Notes under the pieces: generated by a model
Told to the model about the DNA's origin: nothing
The model's database searches: none
The model's input: only the letters and a program-made list of their open reading frames with translations
Shown here: positions 55,523 through 63,850 of the stretch, piece after piece
How the letters are laid out: every line of letters starts with the position of its first letter
Position numbering within the stretch: position 1 is the stretch's first letter
NCBI RefSeq assembly: GCF_030913365.1
Contig: NZ_CP133160.1
Location: forward strand, 4,455,928-4,519,927
DNA length: 64,000 nucleotides
Source: Stenotrophomonas sp. 24(2023)
GTDB lineage: Bacteria; Pseudomonadota; Gammaproteobacteria; Xanthomonadales; Xanthomonadaceae
Reading direction: 5' to 3'
Position numbers and translations under genes: made by a program

Positions 55523-58500
55523 CGCGCACCTCCCGCCGCCGGGGCGGCCGGCGCAGTGGACGTCGGGGCCACCGGTGCTGCCGGCGTGCCGCCCGCCACC
55601 CGCTCGGGCAACTGCAGGCCACGCTGCCAGTCGCCGCCCTCGGCGGTGGCACCGGCACGGCGCACGATGCGCATCTCCACGGTCACGTCCACGCCGTTGC
55701 CCGTCCAGGTGATACGGCTGGAATCATCCAGGCGTTCATACTTGCCCTCGGCCATCAGACGGTTGAAGCCATTGGTGCCAGGCGCGCTGAACACCTCCAC
55801 CGTGCGGCCGTCACCGGTGACCGCGGTGATCTTGACCCCCGGCACCTGCCCGGCGTTGGGGTACTGCATGGTGGTCCACTGCGGCGGCGTATTGCGGTAG
55901 CGCAGGCTCTGCCCGTCGATTTCCAGGGTGTACTCCAGCGCACCGGCTGCCGGCGAGGGCAGGATCTCGAAGATGGTGGTGTCCTGCGCCGCCCCGGCCG
56001 CCGAACCACTGACCCAGTTGCCATAGTTGGCCACCAGTTCGGCCGACAGGTTCACACCCTGCCCGGCCCAGCGGCGCGCCTCCAGCAGCGGGCCGCGCTG
56101 GATCACCAGCGTGCCCAGGGCTTCCTTGTTGAACGCCGCGATGCTGCCACTGGCGCCGAAGATGGCGGCGATATCGCTGGCGGCCGCGTCCACGTCCGAA
56201 TTGAGGTTGAACGGATACTGCTGGCCCACGCGTGCCTTGAACGGGTCGTAGACCTGCGCCTTCCAGGTCTTGTTCACTTCATCCTCGGTCGGCGTGACCA
56301 ACGCGGCGAACGTCTGCGTCAGCGGGCGCAGCAGCAGGGGGCGCAGCGCCTCGCGCTGCTTGTCGTCCAGCCCGGTCAGCACCTGCTCGTCCACCAGGGC
56401 CAGCGCCACACTCAGTTCGGAGCCTTCGTTGCTGAAGGTGTCCTGCATCAGCTTGCGCGTGCCCACGCCCACCTCGCCCTGGCTCTTGATGGCATTCAGG
56501 CGGGCGCGCAGCTTGGCCAGCGTATCGAAATAGGCGGTGATCACCGCCGGCTGGTCGCCACGCTCGCTGGTCAGCCGCGCGATGCCCTCGAAGGCCACGC
56601 CGATCGGGCCGACAGCCTGCGATGCGGCCGCGGCCGCCGGGTCCTTGCGCAGGATGGTGCGCTGGAACCACGCCACGAACCCCTTGCGTGCCTTGCTGGA
56701 ACGGGCCTGTGCCGGCGGGTTGTCCCACACGGTCTGCTCGTTGATCTTCTCCAGCAGTGCGCGCAGCGGTGAGTTGCTGGCGTCACCCAGGCGGTTGATG
56801 CGCCCGACCGCCTCGTCAAAGGTGCTGAATTCGGCAACGCTCAGGCCCTGCACGAACTTGACCCACTCGCGGGCGTAATCCTGCTTGTACAGCCGCACCA
56901 GTTCGCGCGAGACATGTTCGGGGCTGCCGGCCAGCGACAGGTCGCTCTGCTCGGTCGTGCCCAGCACCCAGTCGGTGGTGCTCAACTGCGTGTTGGCCGC
57001 TTCCTTGATCGCATCCTGGACATAGTCTTCCCAGGCCTTGCGGGTGAAGGCACCGGAAATAGCGTAGCTGCCATTGATCAGGCGCGCATTGCGCTCGGCA
57101 CCGACCAGGCTGTCGGCGGTGACCGTAGCGAAGCGCGCGCCGGCACGCGCCTTGATCTGCGCATAGACACGTTCCATCGCCGGCTGGCCCTTCATCACCT
57201 GGCCCAGCGCCTGCCGCGTGTCGGCCACCAGGGTGACCTTGTTCTGTACCTGCGGCCAGCCCGGCGCATCGGCCTGGGCCACGTAGAAGGTCATCAGCTT
57301 CTCGGCCGCACGCACCATCTCCTCACGACTCATCTGGCCGCGGTTGGCCTCCAGCCAGGTGCGCCAGAACAGCGTGAGCTGCTGCGACAGGTGGGCGCCC
57401 TCGACATACTTCGGGTTGCCCAGCATCAGGTAGGTCTTCAGCGCGTTGTAGGCGTCGTTGGTGCTGGTCGGCGAGGCGTTCTGGTACAGCACCTCGCTCT
57501 CGGCCGCGGCGCCCCCCCCCTGCCCCAGCTTCGCGCGGTCGGCGACCACCTGGCCCAGATAGTTCTCCAGGTTGGCCACGGTCGGATCCAGCATCACCTG
57601 CTGCATGCCGTGGTTGTACTCGCGCAGCAGCTTGTCGCGGATCGCATCGCCCTGGTACAGGCCAAGGCGCGTGGTGATGCCACCGTCCTTGCGGTAGCGG
57701 TCCAGCTGTTCCATGCGGTCCTGCAGCAGCAGCAGCGCGTCGATGCGCGACTTCAGGTCCATGCGGTCCTTCTGCACGCGCACGGCCTGGTCCAGGTCCT
57801 TGGTGGCATTGGCCACCAGCTGCGCATTGGTGGTGTACGACCACGTCCACATGCCCAGCGCGAGCGCGAGCACACCCACTGCGCCCAGGAACACGCCATA
57901 GCGCATGCGGTTCTGGTGCGGGCTGGAGTACTGCCGCACCAGGTCACGGTCGGCGAAGATCACCTTGCGGAACAGGTCCTTGAGGAAGAACGCGGTGTGC
58001 CCGGTCGGTGCCTCATCGACATTGGAGCCGCGCTGCAGGCTGAACTGCCGCCCCACGCGCTCGGAAGCATGGTGCACCGAACGCCCTTCCTGCAGTGCGC
58101 TGGAGAAGTAGAAGCCGCGGAACACCGGCTTGAACTGGTAGGGGTTGTCCTCGAACAGCGTGGCGATGAAGGTCCGCAGCGCCGGCTTGATGCCGGTGAA
58201 CTCCAGCGGCAGCGACAGCAGGCCCGGCGACACCTCGCGCCCGCGCTGCATGGCCATGTGGGTCAGGCTCATTTCCTTGATGCCTTCGGCCAGCTCGTCG
58301 AAGTGCGCATCGAAGGCCGACAGGGCATCGCCCTGCTGCTGCACGTCGAACGGCAGCGTGGCACCCCAGACATGCTCGCGTTCGCCCGGGTCCAGGTTGC
58401 GGAAGAACTCGCTGAAGCCGGCGATCAGGTCGGCCTTGGTGAACAGCACGTACACCGGCGCGAACACTTCCAGCCGCTCGGTGATTTCCTGCACGCGCTG

Positions 58501-59217
58501 GCGCAGGTTCTTGGCCAGCTCGATCGCGAATTCCGGCTTGCTGCCGGACAGCTCGGCGAGGCTGGCGGCGATGATCACACCGTTGATCGGCGCACGCGGA
58601 CGGTTCTTCTTCAGCAGGCCCAGGAACGTCAGCCATTCCATGCGGTCTTCCACGCTGACCGAGTAACGGCCGGCGGTGTCGAGCACGATGCCGTTGGTGG
58701 TGAAGTACCAGTCGCAGTTGCGCGTGCCACCGATGCCCTGCACCACGTTGCCGCGGTTGTCCTCGAACGGGAACTGCAGCCCGGAATTGAGGATCGCGGT
58801 GCTCTTGCCTGCCGCCGGGTTGCCGATGATGACGTACCAGGGCAGCTCATACAGCGCGGCGCTGCCCTTGAGCACGCCCATCCGCGAGGACTTGATCTGC
58901 TTGACCGCGTCCATCATGCGCGTGCGCAGCGCCTCGGTGTCGGCACGGTTGGCCGGCTGCGCGCTGGCAACGGCCTTGTCGGCCTCGTCCTTGACCATCG
59001 ATTCGACGCGCTTTGCCGCGCGCCGGGCCAGGATCCGCTTGATGATCCAGACCAGCAGGGCCAGCGCCAGCAGGCCGGCCAGCACGATGGCCACCCAGAT
59101 GCCGATCTGCCGCGCCTCGGCCTCACCGAACCAGGCCAGCGAACCGGCACCGATCAGGCCGATCACCATCCACAGACGGTAATCGCGCAGGTAGTAGCTG
59201 AAATTGCTCAAACTCAT
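55519..59217 (-). CDS. tssM: T6SS membrane-complex protein TssM (IcmF/VasK)
   Basis: This 1232-residue inner-membrane protein has three transmembrane helices (about 15-30, 38-60 and 432-450), a cytoplasmic GTPase-like domain with an intact Walker A (GNPAAGKST, residues 132-140), an IcmF-related periplasmic region and a C-terminal TssM domain with QGVNLSAELVANYGNW. It forms the T6SS trans-envelope complex with TssL and TssJ, which are not in this window. A run of nine G on the coding strand at 57512-57520 lies within the periplasmic domain. A Pro/Ala tail overlaps tagF. Confidence 0.95.
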   Translation of the reverse strand: MSLSNFSYYLRDYRLWMVIGLIGAGSLAWFGEAEARQIGIWVAIVLAGLLALALLVWIIKRILARRAAKRVESMVKDEADKAVASAQPANRADTEALRTRMMDAVKQIKSSRMGVLKGSAALYELPWYVIIGNPAAGKSTAILNSGLQFPFEDNRGNVVQGIGGTRNCDWYFTTNGIVLDTAGRYSVSVEDRMEWLTFLGLLKKNRPRAPINGVIIAASLAELSGSKPEFAIELAKNLRQRVQEITERLEVFAPVYVLFTKADLIAGFSEFFRNLDPGEREHVWGATLPFDVQQQGDALSAFDAHFDELAEGIKEMSLTHMAMQRGREVSPGLLSLPLEFTGIKPALRTFIATLFEDNPYQFKPVFRGFYFSSALQEGRSVHHASERVGRQFSLQRGSNVDEAPTGHTAFFLKDLFRKVIFADRDLVRQYSSPHQNRMRYGVFLGAVGVLALALGMWTWSYTTNAQLVANATKDLDQAVRVQKDRMDLKSRIDALLLLQDRMEQLDRYRKDGGITTRLGLYQGDAIRDKLLREYNHGMQQVMLDPTVANLENYLGQVVADRAKLGQGGGAAAESEVLYQNASPTSTNDAYNALKTYLMLGNPKYVEGAHLSQQLTLFWRTWLEANRGQMSREEMVRAAEKLMTFYVAQADAPGWPQVQNKVTLVADTRQALGQVMKGQPAMERVYAQIKARAGARFATVTADSLVGAERNARLINGSYAISGAFTRKAWEDYVQDAIKEAANTQLSTTDWVLGTTEQSDLSLAGSPEHVSRELVRLYKQDYAREWVKFVQGLSVAEFSTFDEAVGRINRLGDASNSPLRALLEKINEQTVWDNPPAQARSSKARKGFVAWFQRTILRKDPAAAAASQAVGPIGVAFEGIARLTSERGDQPAVITAYFDTLAKLRARLNAIKSQGEVGVGTRKLMQDTFSNEGSELSVALALVDEQVLTGLDDKQREALRPLLLRPLTQTFAALVTPTEDEVNKTWKAQVYDPFKARVGQQYPFNLNSDVDAAASDIAAIFGASGSIAAFNKEALGTLVIQRGPLLEARRWAGQGVNLSAELVANYGNWVSGSAAGAAQDTTIFEILPSPAAGALEYTLEIDGQSLRYRNTPPQWTTMQYPNAGQVPGVKITAVTGDGRTVEVFSAPGTNGFNRLMAEGKYERLDDSSRITWTGNGVDVTVEMRIVRRAGATAEGGDWQRGLQLPERVAGGTPAAPVAPTSTAPAAPAAGGAR
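57512..57520. repeat. Nine-base homopolymer tract inside tssM
   Basis: Nine consecutive C on the plus strand (G on the coding strand), encoding part of GQGGGAAA in TssM. It is the longest homopolymer I saw in the window; the next are seven-base C runs in araC, tle1 and a LysR gene. A one-base slip would truncate TssM in its periplasmic domain. Confidence 0.85.
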
Positions 59218-59232
59218 GCAGGCATCCAGGGG

Positions 59233-60657
59233 TCAGGTGGCCGGCGACGCGTCAGGCGCCGGCGTCGGGGAAGGAAGCAGGTCCAGCAACCCGAACAGGC
59301 GCTGCTGTGCATCGGCCACGCCGAGCAGCAGCACCGGGCCGGGCTGTCGATGCAGTTGCGCCTGCGCCAGCGCCAGCTGCGCCAGCGGCAGGACCGGCCC
59401 AAGCTCGCCGGCGCTGACGGCCAGGGCGAGACTCTGCGGGCTGAAATCCAGGTCCGGATTGAGTGCGGAAGTGATGGCCGCCGCATCGACCATCAGGTCG
59501 CCGCGGTGATCGGCATCGTGCAGCACGAACTGCAGGGCCGCCCCGTCGGCGGGCAACGCGGCCAGCCATTGGGTCGCCAGCGCCGCCAGCTGGCGGCGCT
59601 GTTCGGCCGGGCGGGTGGCTTCGACCTGGTCCGCCCGCAGCAGCTGCGGGCGCCACAGCCGCGCCGCGCCATCGGTGCCCAGCGCGGGACTGGCCAGCAG
59701 CACGCCGGCAGCGCCCTCGCCCGGCACCCGGCCGTCAGGCACCTGCGCGGTGGCCAGTTCACCACTGGCCAGCCAGTTGGCCACGATTGCATCATCGATG
59801 CAGGACGCACAGGCCAGCAGCAGGTGCCAACGCGCCGTGCCGCCGTCAGCCAGCAGGTCGATCAACCGGCTGGCATGCCCCCATGCCTCGCGGGGCCCAT
59901 CCAGGGTCGTGACGCGCACATCGAAGCGCCGGGCATCCAGCCCTGCCTGTCCGGCCTGCGCCAGCAACCAGTCCTGGGCCCAGTGCCGCAGGGCATCGGA
60001 CCAGATGGCCGGCACCACCAGCTCGATCGTCAGCACGTTGCCGACAGGGCGCTCGTCGCGACGGCGCAGCCCGGCCACCACCACCTCCTCGGCGACCTCC
60101 AGCGGTGGCAGCGCATTGCCGGCAGCCTCCAGCAGTTCATCCAGGACAGGCTGCAGCAGCGCCATCGCACGGCGCTCATGCGCGGCCGTATCGATGCCGT
60201 CCTGGCGCACCTGCAGCACGTCCAGCTCCTGCAGGTCTGTCGCCGCGCTCATCCGTACCGGCAGGTTGCGGGTATCGCGGAAACGCCCGTCCAGCGACGG
60301 GCGCGGCGGCGCCGCCGCCAATGCCAGCAGCGCCGTCGGCGGCAGGCCCAGGCCCAGGTTCATCGCGCTGCCCAGCAGCGCCACCGATGGCGGCACGGCC
60401 TTTCCGGCAGCCGGTTCGGCGGGCAGCGCGTCATCATCGGCCGCGGCCTTGTCCAGCGCCGCATCGACCCCGCGTCGCGCTGCACCGCGCAGCATGAAAC
60501 CGGCCCCGCTCAGGCCCACGGGCAGCAGGCCCAGATAGGCCAGCATCTGCATGCCCGTCGGCACCGTACCGCTGCTGCGCCAGTAGAGAATCGTCGCGCC
60601 CCAGGTGGCGATGAACACCATCACCACCGACGCTGCCTTGCCAAGCCATCCTGCCAT
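59233..60657 (-). CDS. T6SS-linked membrane protein of unknown function
   Basis: This 474-residue protein has two N-terminal transmembrane helices (about 5-25 and 36-57) and a soluble remainder rich in Ala/Leu with segments such as DLQELDVLQVRQDGIDTAAH and LHRQPGPVLLLGVADAQQRL. The large domain seems to contain two similar halves of alternating strands and helices (ELVVPAIWSD and QFVLHDADHRG regions), but I do not recognise a family. It lies 15 bp upstream of tssM and is probably in its operon, so it may be an accessory of the membrane complex. Confidence 0.72.
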   Translation of the reverse strand: MAGWLGKAASVVMVFIATWGATILYWRSSGTVPTGMQMLAYLGLLPVGLSGAGFMLRGAARRGVDAALDKAAADDDALPAEPAAGKAVPPSVALLGSAMNLGLGLPPTALLALAAAPPRPSLDGRFRDTRNLPVRMSAATDLQELDVLQVRQDGIDTAAHERRAMALLQPVLDELLEAAGNALPPLEVAEEVVVAGLRRRDERPVGNVLTIELVVPAIWSDALRHWAQDWLLAQAGQAGLDARRFDVRVTTLDGPREAWGHASRLIDLLADGGTARWHLLLACASCIDDAIVANWLASGELATAQVPDGRVPGEGAAGVLLASPALGTDGAARLWRPQLLRADQVEATRPAEQRRQLAALATQWLAALPADGAALQFVLHDADHRGDLMVDAAAITSALNPDLDFSPQSLALAVSAGELGPVLPLAQLALAQAQLHRQPGPVLLLGVADAQQRLFGLLDLLPSPTPAPDASPAT

Positions 60658-60699
60658 CAGTTGCCGTGCTCCATGCGCTGCTCCCGTCGTCCGTGCCGG

Positions 60700-60960
60700 T
60701 CAGCGCAGGCCGGTGGCCGTCTGCGACGCCACCAGCGTGGCCCCGCACCCGGTCTGGTCCCCGTCGCGCGCGACGGGCTGGCCATCGATGACCACCGACG
60801 CGTCACCCGAGACGATCGTGGTTGGCCCATGCATGACGCACACAGCACGGTCACCCACACGGGCGACCTGCTTTCCATTGATGTCGCTCTGGCTGCTCCC
60901 CGCCAGCACGCTGCCGCCGTGGCTGAGCCTGTCACCGACGACGATAAACGGTCGTGCCAT
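60700..60960 (-). CDS. PAAR-domain spike-tip protein
   Basis: This 86-residue PAAR protein has FIVVGDRLSHGGSVLAGS, VARVGDRAVCVMHGPTTIVS and VARDGDQTGCGATLVAS, the repeated G-D/H-G-G and C-x-H-G pattern that binds zinc at the tip of VgrG. It has no effector extension. Its start has a plausible AGGAG (61 kb region reads CAAGGAGCATGATGG). It lies between the hypothetical T6SS membrane protein and the TagX-like gene. Confidence 0.88.
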   Translation of the reverse strand: MARPFIVVGDRLSHGGSVLAGSSQSDINGKQVARVGDRAVCVMHGPTTIVSGDASVVIDGQPVARDGDQTGCGATLVASQTATGLR

Positions 60961-61058
60961 CCATCATGCTCCTTGATCCTGCGTGACCCGGTCATTCCAT
61001 CGCCGCTGGCGGCGACCCGGGCCATCTTCCAAAACGATACCAGCACTGCGGTATCCCA

Positions 61059-61940
61059 TCATCCCTGCCGGGAAAGTTCCTCGCGCTTGGCCGCGCGCGC
61101 GGCGCGGCAACGGCCGGTCATTTCCACGTGTACGTAATCCTTGATGCTGCGCCAGTTGCCACCCCAGTCCAACCCCGCCTGTTCAGCCAACTCGCCGTAC
61201 AGATGATACCCACGGCGTGTCCACGGATCGTTCATGTCCCACTGCAGCTTGCCCTCCTTGATCGGCGCGCTGTCCACGCCCAGCCCGTACTGGTGGCAGC
61301 TCTGCCAAGCCCCTGCCCGCGTCGCCTTGCCCCCGGCCATCAGTTCGGCCTGCCGCTCCGGGCTGCGGTAGCCTTCGATCAGCACCATCTCATACCCATG
61401 CTGCCGGCGCATGACCTCGTAAATAGCCAGCACGCGCTGCTGCAGGTCCGGATCGATCTGGTCCCATTTGCGGTCCGCCGTCACGATTTCAGGCCGCAAA
61501 CGACGAATCTCGGCGGTGGTGAACACCTCCGGTGGCGGTGGCGGTGGTGGCGTCAGGCGCTCCCCACGCAACAGCTGCGCGACCATCGAACTGGACTCGG
61601 CCAGATCATCGCCTTGAAAATCATCCAGCACCACCGTCTGACGTGTGACGAATATCACAATTGGTGGAATCAGCAGGAGAGCGGCTGCGATCACCATAAT
61701 CGGCCAATGGCGACGGAACGCACGTTGGGCCGCCCCCATTTCTTCACGAACCCCACTGCGCACCCATTCAGCCTGACGGCCTACGCGGGTGCCCGCATGC
61801 CCCGCGGAACGACGCACGCGCCCGAGGCGCCGCGCCCACCAGTCGCGTGAAGATTCCATGCTTTCAGGAAACAAAAGCGCCCAGCACAACGCCGCCACCA
61901 CCAGCAGCACAACCATCACCGCCACTACGATTGGAAACAC
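61059..61940 (-). CDS. tagX: T6SS-linked membrane M15 endopeptidase, TagX-like
   Basis: This 293-residue protein starts at a GTG (61940) preceded by AGGGAGG. It has a first transmembrane helix (residues about 3-23), a basic segment, a second helix (about 82-101) and a Pro-rich turn (seven Pro), then an M15 peptidase domain with EGYRSPERQAEL, SCHQYGLGVDSAP (the SxHxxG...D zinc motif) and DYVHVE (third ligand). In Acinetobacter, TagX has this layout and opens peptidoglycan for T6SS assembly. That role is inferred here; an effector role is less likely because of the two membrane helices. Confidence 0.78.
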   Translation of the reverse strand: MFPIVVAVMVVLLVVAALCWALLFPESMESSRDWWARRLGRVRRSAGHAGTRVGRQAEWVRSGVREEMGAAQRAFRRHWPIMVIAAALLLIPPIVIFVTRQTVVLDDFQGDDLAESSSMVAQLLRGERLTPPPPPPPEVFTTAEIRRLRPEIVTADRKWDQIDPDLQQRVLAIYEVMRRQHGYEMVLIEGYRSPERQAELMAGGKATRAGAWQSCHQYGLGVDSAPIKEGKLQWDMNDPWTRRGYHLYGELAEQAGLDWGGNWRSIKDYVHVEMTGRCRAARAAKREELSRQG

Positions 61941-62038
61941 CGGTCCTCCCTGACACGCGCGCTGGTTGACGCCCTGAACGCTTTCACTAAGAATGCGGAA
62001 ATTCGCTTCGGCGGAAGCCGACTCAAACCAAGGGCTGG

Positions 62039-62890
62039 ATGCACTTGAATAATGGCGGAATAAATCGGCCAAGTCTGCTCTCAGGGGGAGCGCAGGCAAA
62101 AGGCCCGGCACCGGCAACGGGCCGGATCCTGGCAGACATGGAAGGCCGCACCGCGGCCTCCGCTGCGCGTGCAGCCAACGCACCGGCCAGCGGCAGGCGC
62201 CGCACCTGGCTGCTGCTGGGCCTGGTGGGCAGCGTGGTCGTCATCGCCGGCCTGCTGGCCTGGGGATTGTCATCGGACGATTCTGGCAGCAGCAATGTCG
62301 ATGCCTATTCACTGGCACCGGACAGCGGCGCTGCCCACCCGGCTGCACCGGCTGCCACGCCGCCCGCAGCAGGGGGCGCGATGATCGTGGATGCCCCGGC
62401 GGATCCGGCAGCGGTCCTGCCCGCCCCTGTCGATACCCCGGCGGATACCGCAGCGGTGGCTACCGCGCCCGTGGCCGCCGCCGCCGCGGCGGCGGTCCCA
62501 GCGCCGTCGGCCGGTTCGACGACAGCGGCCAAGCGCGCTGCGCCCGCCGCTGCACGGTCCGCCGGCGGCAAGACCCAAGGTGATGAGAACCTGCTGGGCA
62601 CCTTGTTGGGCATCATCAAGGAAGATGAGAAGGCCAAGACCAAAGCCAAGACCCAGCCGCAGAACATGGACGATCTGATCGCCCAGATCGAATCGGATCA
62701 GCGCAAGCGCAGTGAAGAGGACCGCGCTGCATTCGAGCGCGTGGCGAGCAAGAAGTCGGCCTCGACCGAATCCAGCATCCAGGCGCAGCTGCGCAGCTGC
62801 CCCAGCCCCGCCTCGTTGAAGGGCGTGGATTGCCGCCGGAAGATCTGCGCGAAGGTCGTGGGAACGGATCCGGCCTGCCCGGCGATGTGA
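62039..62890 (+). CDS. Single-pass membrane protein next to T6SS genes
   Basis: This 283-residue protein has a cytoplasmic N-terminus of about 50 residues, one helix (WLLLGLVGSVVVIAGLLAWG), an about 100-residue Ala/Pro/Asp-rich linker, a charged helix (DLIAQIESDQRKRSEEDRAA) and a small four-Cys end (LRSCPSPASLKGVDC, then KICAKVVGTDPACP). I do not recognise a family. It is divergent from the tagX-like gene with a 98-bp shared upstream region and has an AAGGG ribosome site. The envelope topology would suit a T6SS or immunity accessory. Confidence 0.62.
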   Translation: MHLNNGGINRPSLLSGGAQAKGPAPATGRILADMEGRTAASAARAANAPASGRRRTWLLLGLVGSVVVIAGLLAWGLSSDDSGSSNVDAYSLAPDSGAAHPAAPAATPPAAGGAMIVDAPADPAAVLPAPVDTPADTAAVATAPVAAAAAAAVPAPSAGSTTAAKRAAPAAARSAGGKTQGDENLLGTLLGIIKEDEKAKTKAKTQPQNMDDLIAQIESDQRKRSEEDRAAFERVASKKSASTESSIQAQLRSCPSPASLKGVDCRRKICAKVVGTDPACPAM

Positions 62891-62954
62891 TGCAGGGGCT
62901 GTGTTCGGCCCCTGATCCGCACCTGCTGGAAGCCGCCGACAGCAAAGGAGCGCC

Positions 62955-63163
62955 ATGGAGATCAGTCCGATCCATCTTCTCCATATCGCACTTGTGCTGG
63001 TGTCATCTGCCTGTTTACCCACTCGACCCATCACTACCTCGGCCGCTTTTCCCGCTGGCAATCGAAGGCAAAGCGCTGGCTGGCCATCAGCCCGCTGCCA
63101 GGTGGCATGGCGCTTCTCGTTGGAACGGTGATCTACGTCGCCTCACACCAGCGGCACGGGTGA
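62955..63163 (+). pseudogene. Frameshifted small two-helix membrane protein
   Basis: An ideal ribosome site (AAAGGAG, four bases before ATG) starts a frame encoding MEISPIHLLHIALVLV. The frame then degrades, but the next frame encodes VICLFTHSTHHYLGRFSRW and a second helix PLPGGMALLVGTVIYVAS ending at TGA 63161. The 209-bp length is one short of a multiple of three: a lost G near 62999-63002 would restore a 69-residue protein. Either a real mutation or a sequencing error. Confidence 0.5.
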
Positions 63164-63327
63164 GGAACATCCGCCACCGCATGCGGTCCGGATGTATTCA
63201 ATCCAGGCACATTCCCGGCGCATGGCCGGCACGGATTCCCTGCTGTCATTGACTCCCGTACCGGCGAAATCACGAGGAGACATGCCCCCGGCGATGCACC
63301 ACCGGCCAGAACAGATAGCACGGGCAA

Positions 63328-63631
63328 TCACCCCAGCGAACGTTCGATCAGATACAGGAGTAGATACCGGTTCCAACGCCAATTGCCGGGCAGATCACTG
63401 GATGCGTCCCGACCCGCCAAGTACCGACAGCCAAACGTTGAATCCCCTGACCGGGCATCAACGATCCACCACGTCGAGATAGGTCGAGTTGAACTTGATC
63501 ACCGACGCGCCGCTGCGCGGAGGCACACCCACTGGCGTCGATGTATCCAGGCGGGCCTCGATCTCCGCCTCCGTCAGCGGGCGATTGACCGCAAAACGCA
63601 GATGCCCTGCATCAATGCCAGCGTAGTCCAT
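63328..63631 (-). pseudogene. Frameshifted small soluble protein
   Basis: An ATG at 63631 opens MDYAGIDAGHLRFAVNRPLT and runs to TGA at 63458 (57 residues, ending STYLDVVDR). The next frame continues as DARSGDSTFGCRYLAGRDAS and ends WRWNRYLLLYLIERSLG at TGA 63328. The 304-bp span is one base over a multiple of three, so removing one T from CGTTGATG near 63459-63462 would give a coherent 100-residue protein. Family unknown. 63164-63327 and 63632-63850 hold nothing I can call. Confidence 0.45.
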
Positions 63632-63850
63632 TACGATCTCACAAGAGCGACCAAAGACACATTACGGCCCTGCCCTGATTCGGTCGGGCCCCGGGCAGGC
63701 ATGTTCATGCTACCTGCTACGTGGCTGATGCCCTCCCCTGCCACTACGGGAGATACCGATCCGGTACCGCTGGGATCGGCTCAATCCCCTCTCATGGACT
63801 GGGTACCGCCTGACGTTTAAATCAACCCGTATCGGAGACTTACCCACCCC

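Noticed and set aside
56914..61137. 1407-codon plus-strand frame across tssM, the hypothetical and PAAR genes
   Set aside because: It spans several clear minus-strand genes and consists of low-complexity Gln/Arg/His sequence, as expected for the reverse frame of GC-rich codons.
37077..62890. Prophage or contractile-tail phage relic
   Set aside because: VgrG, PAAR and lysozyme-like domains also occur in phages, but tssM, tssA, tagF and effector-immunity pairs identify a T6SS; no integrase, capsid or terminase is present.
63383..63820. 145-codon plus-strand frame near the right edge
   Set aside because: Composition is that of an antisense frame over the broken minus-strand gene and has no ribosome site; the ending MDWVPPDV alone is not enough support.
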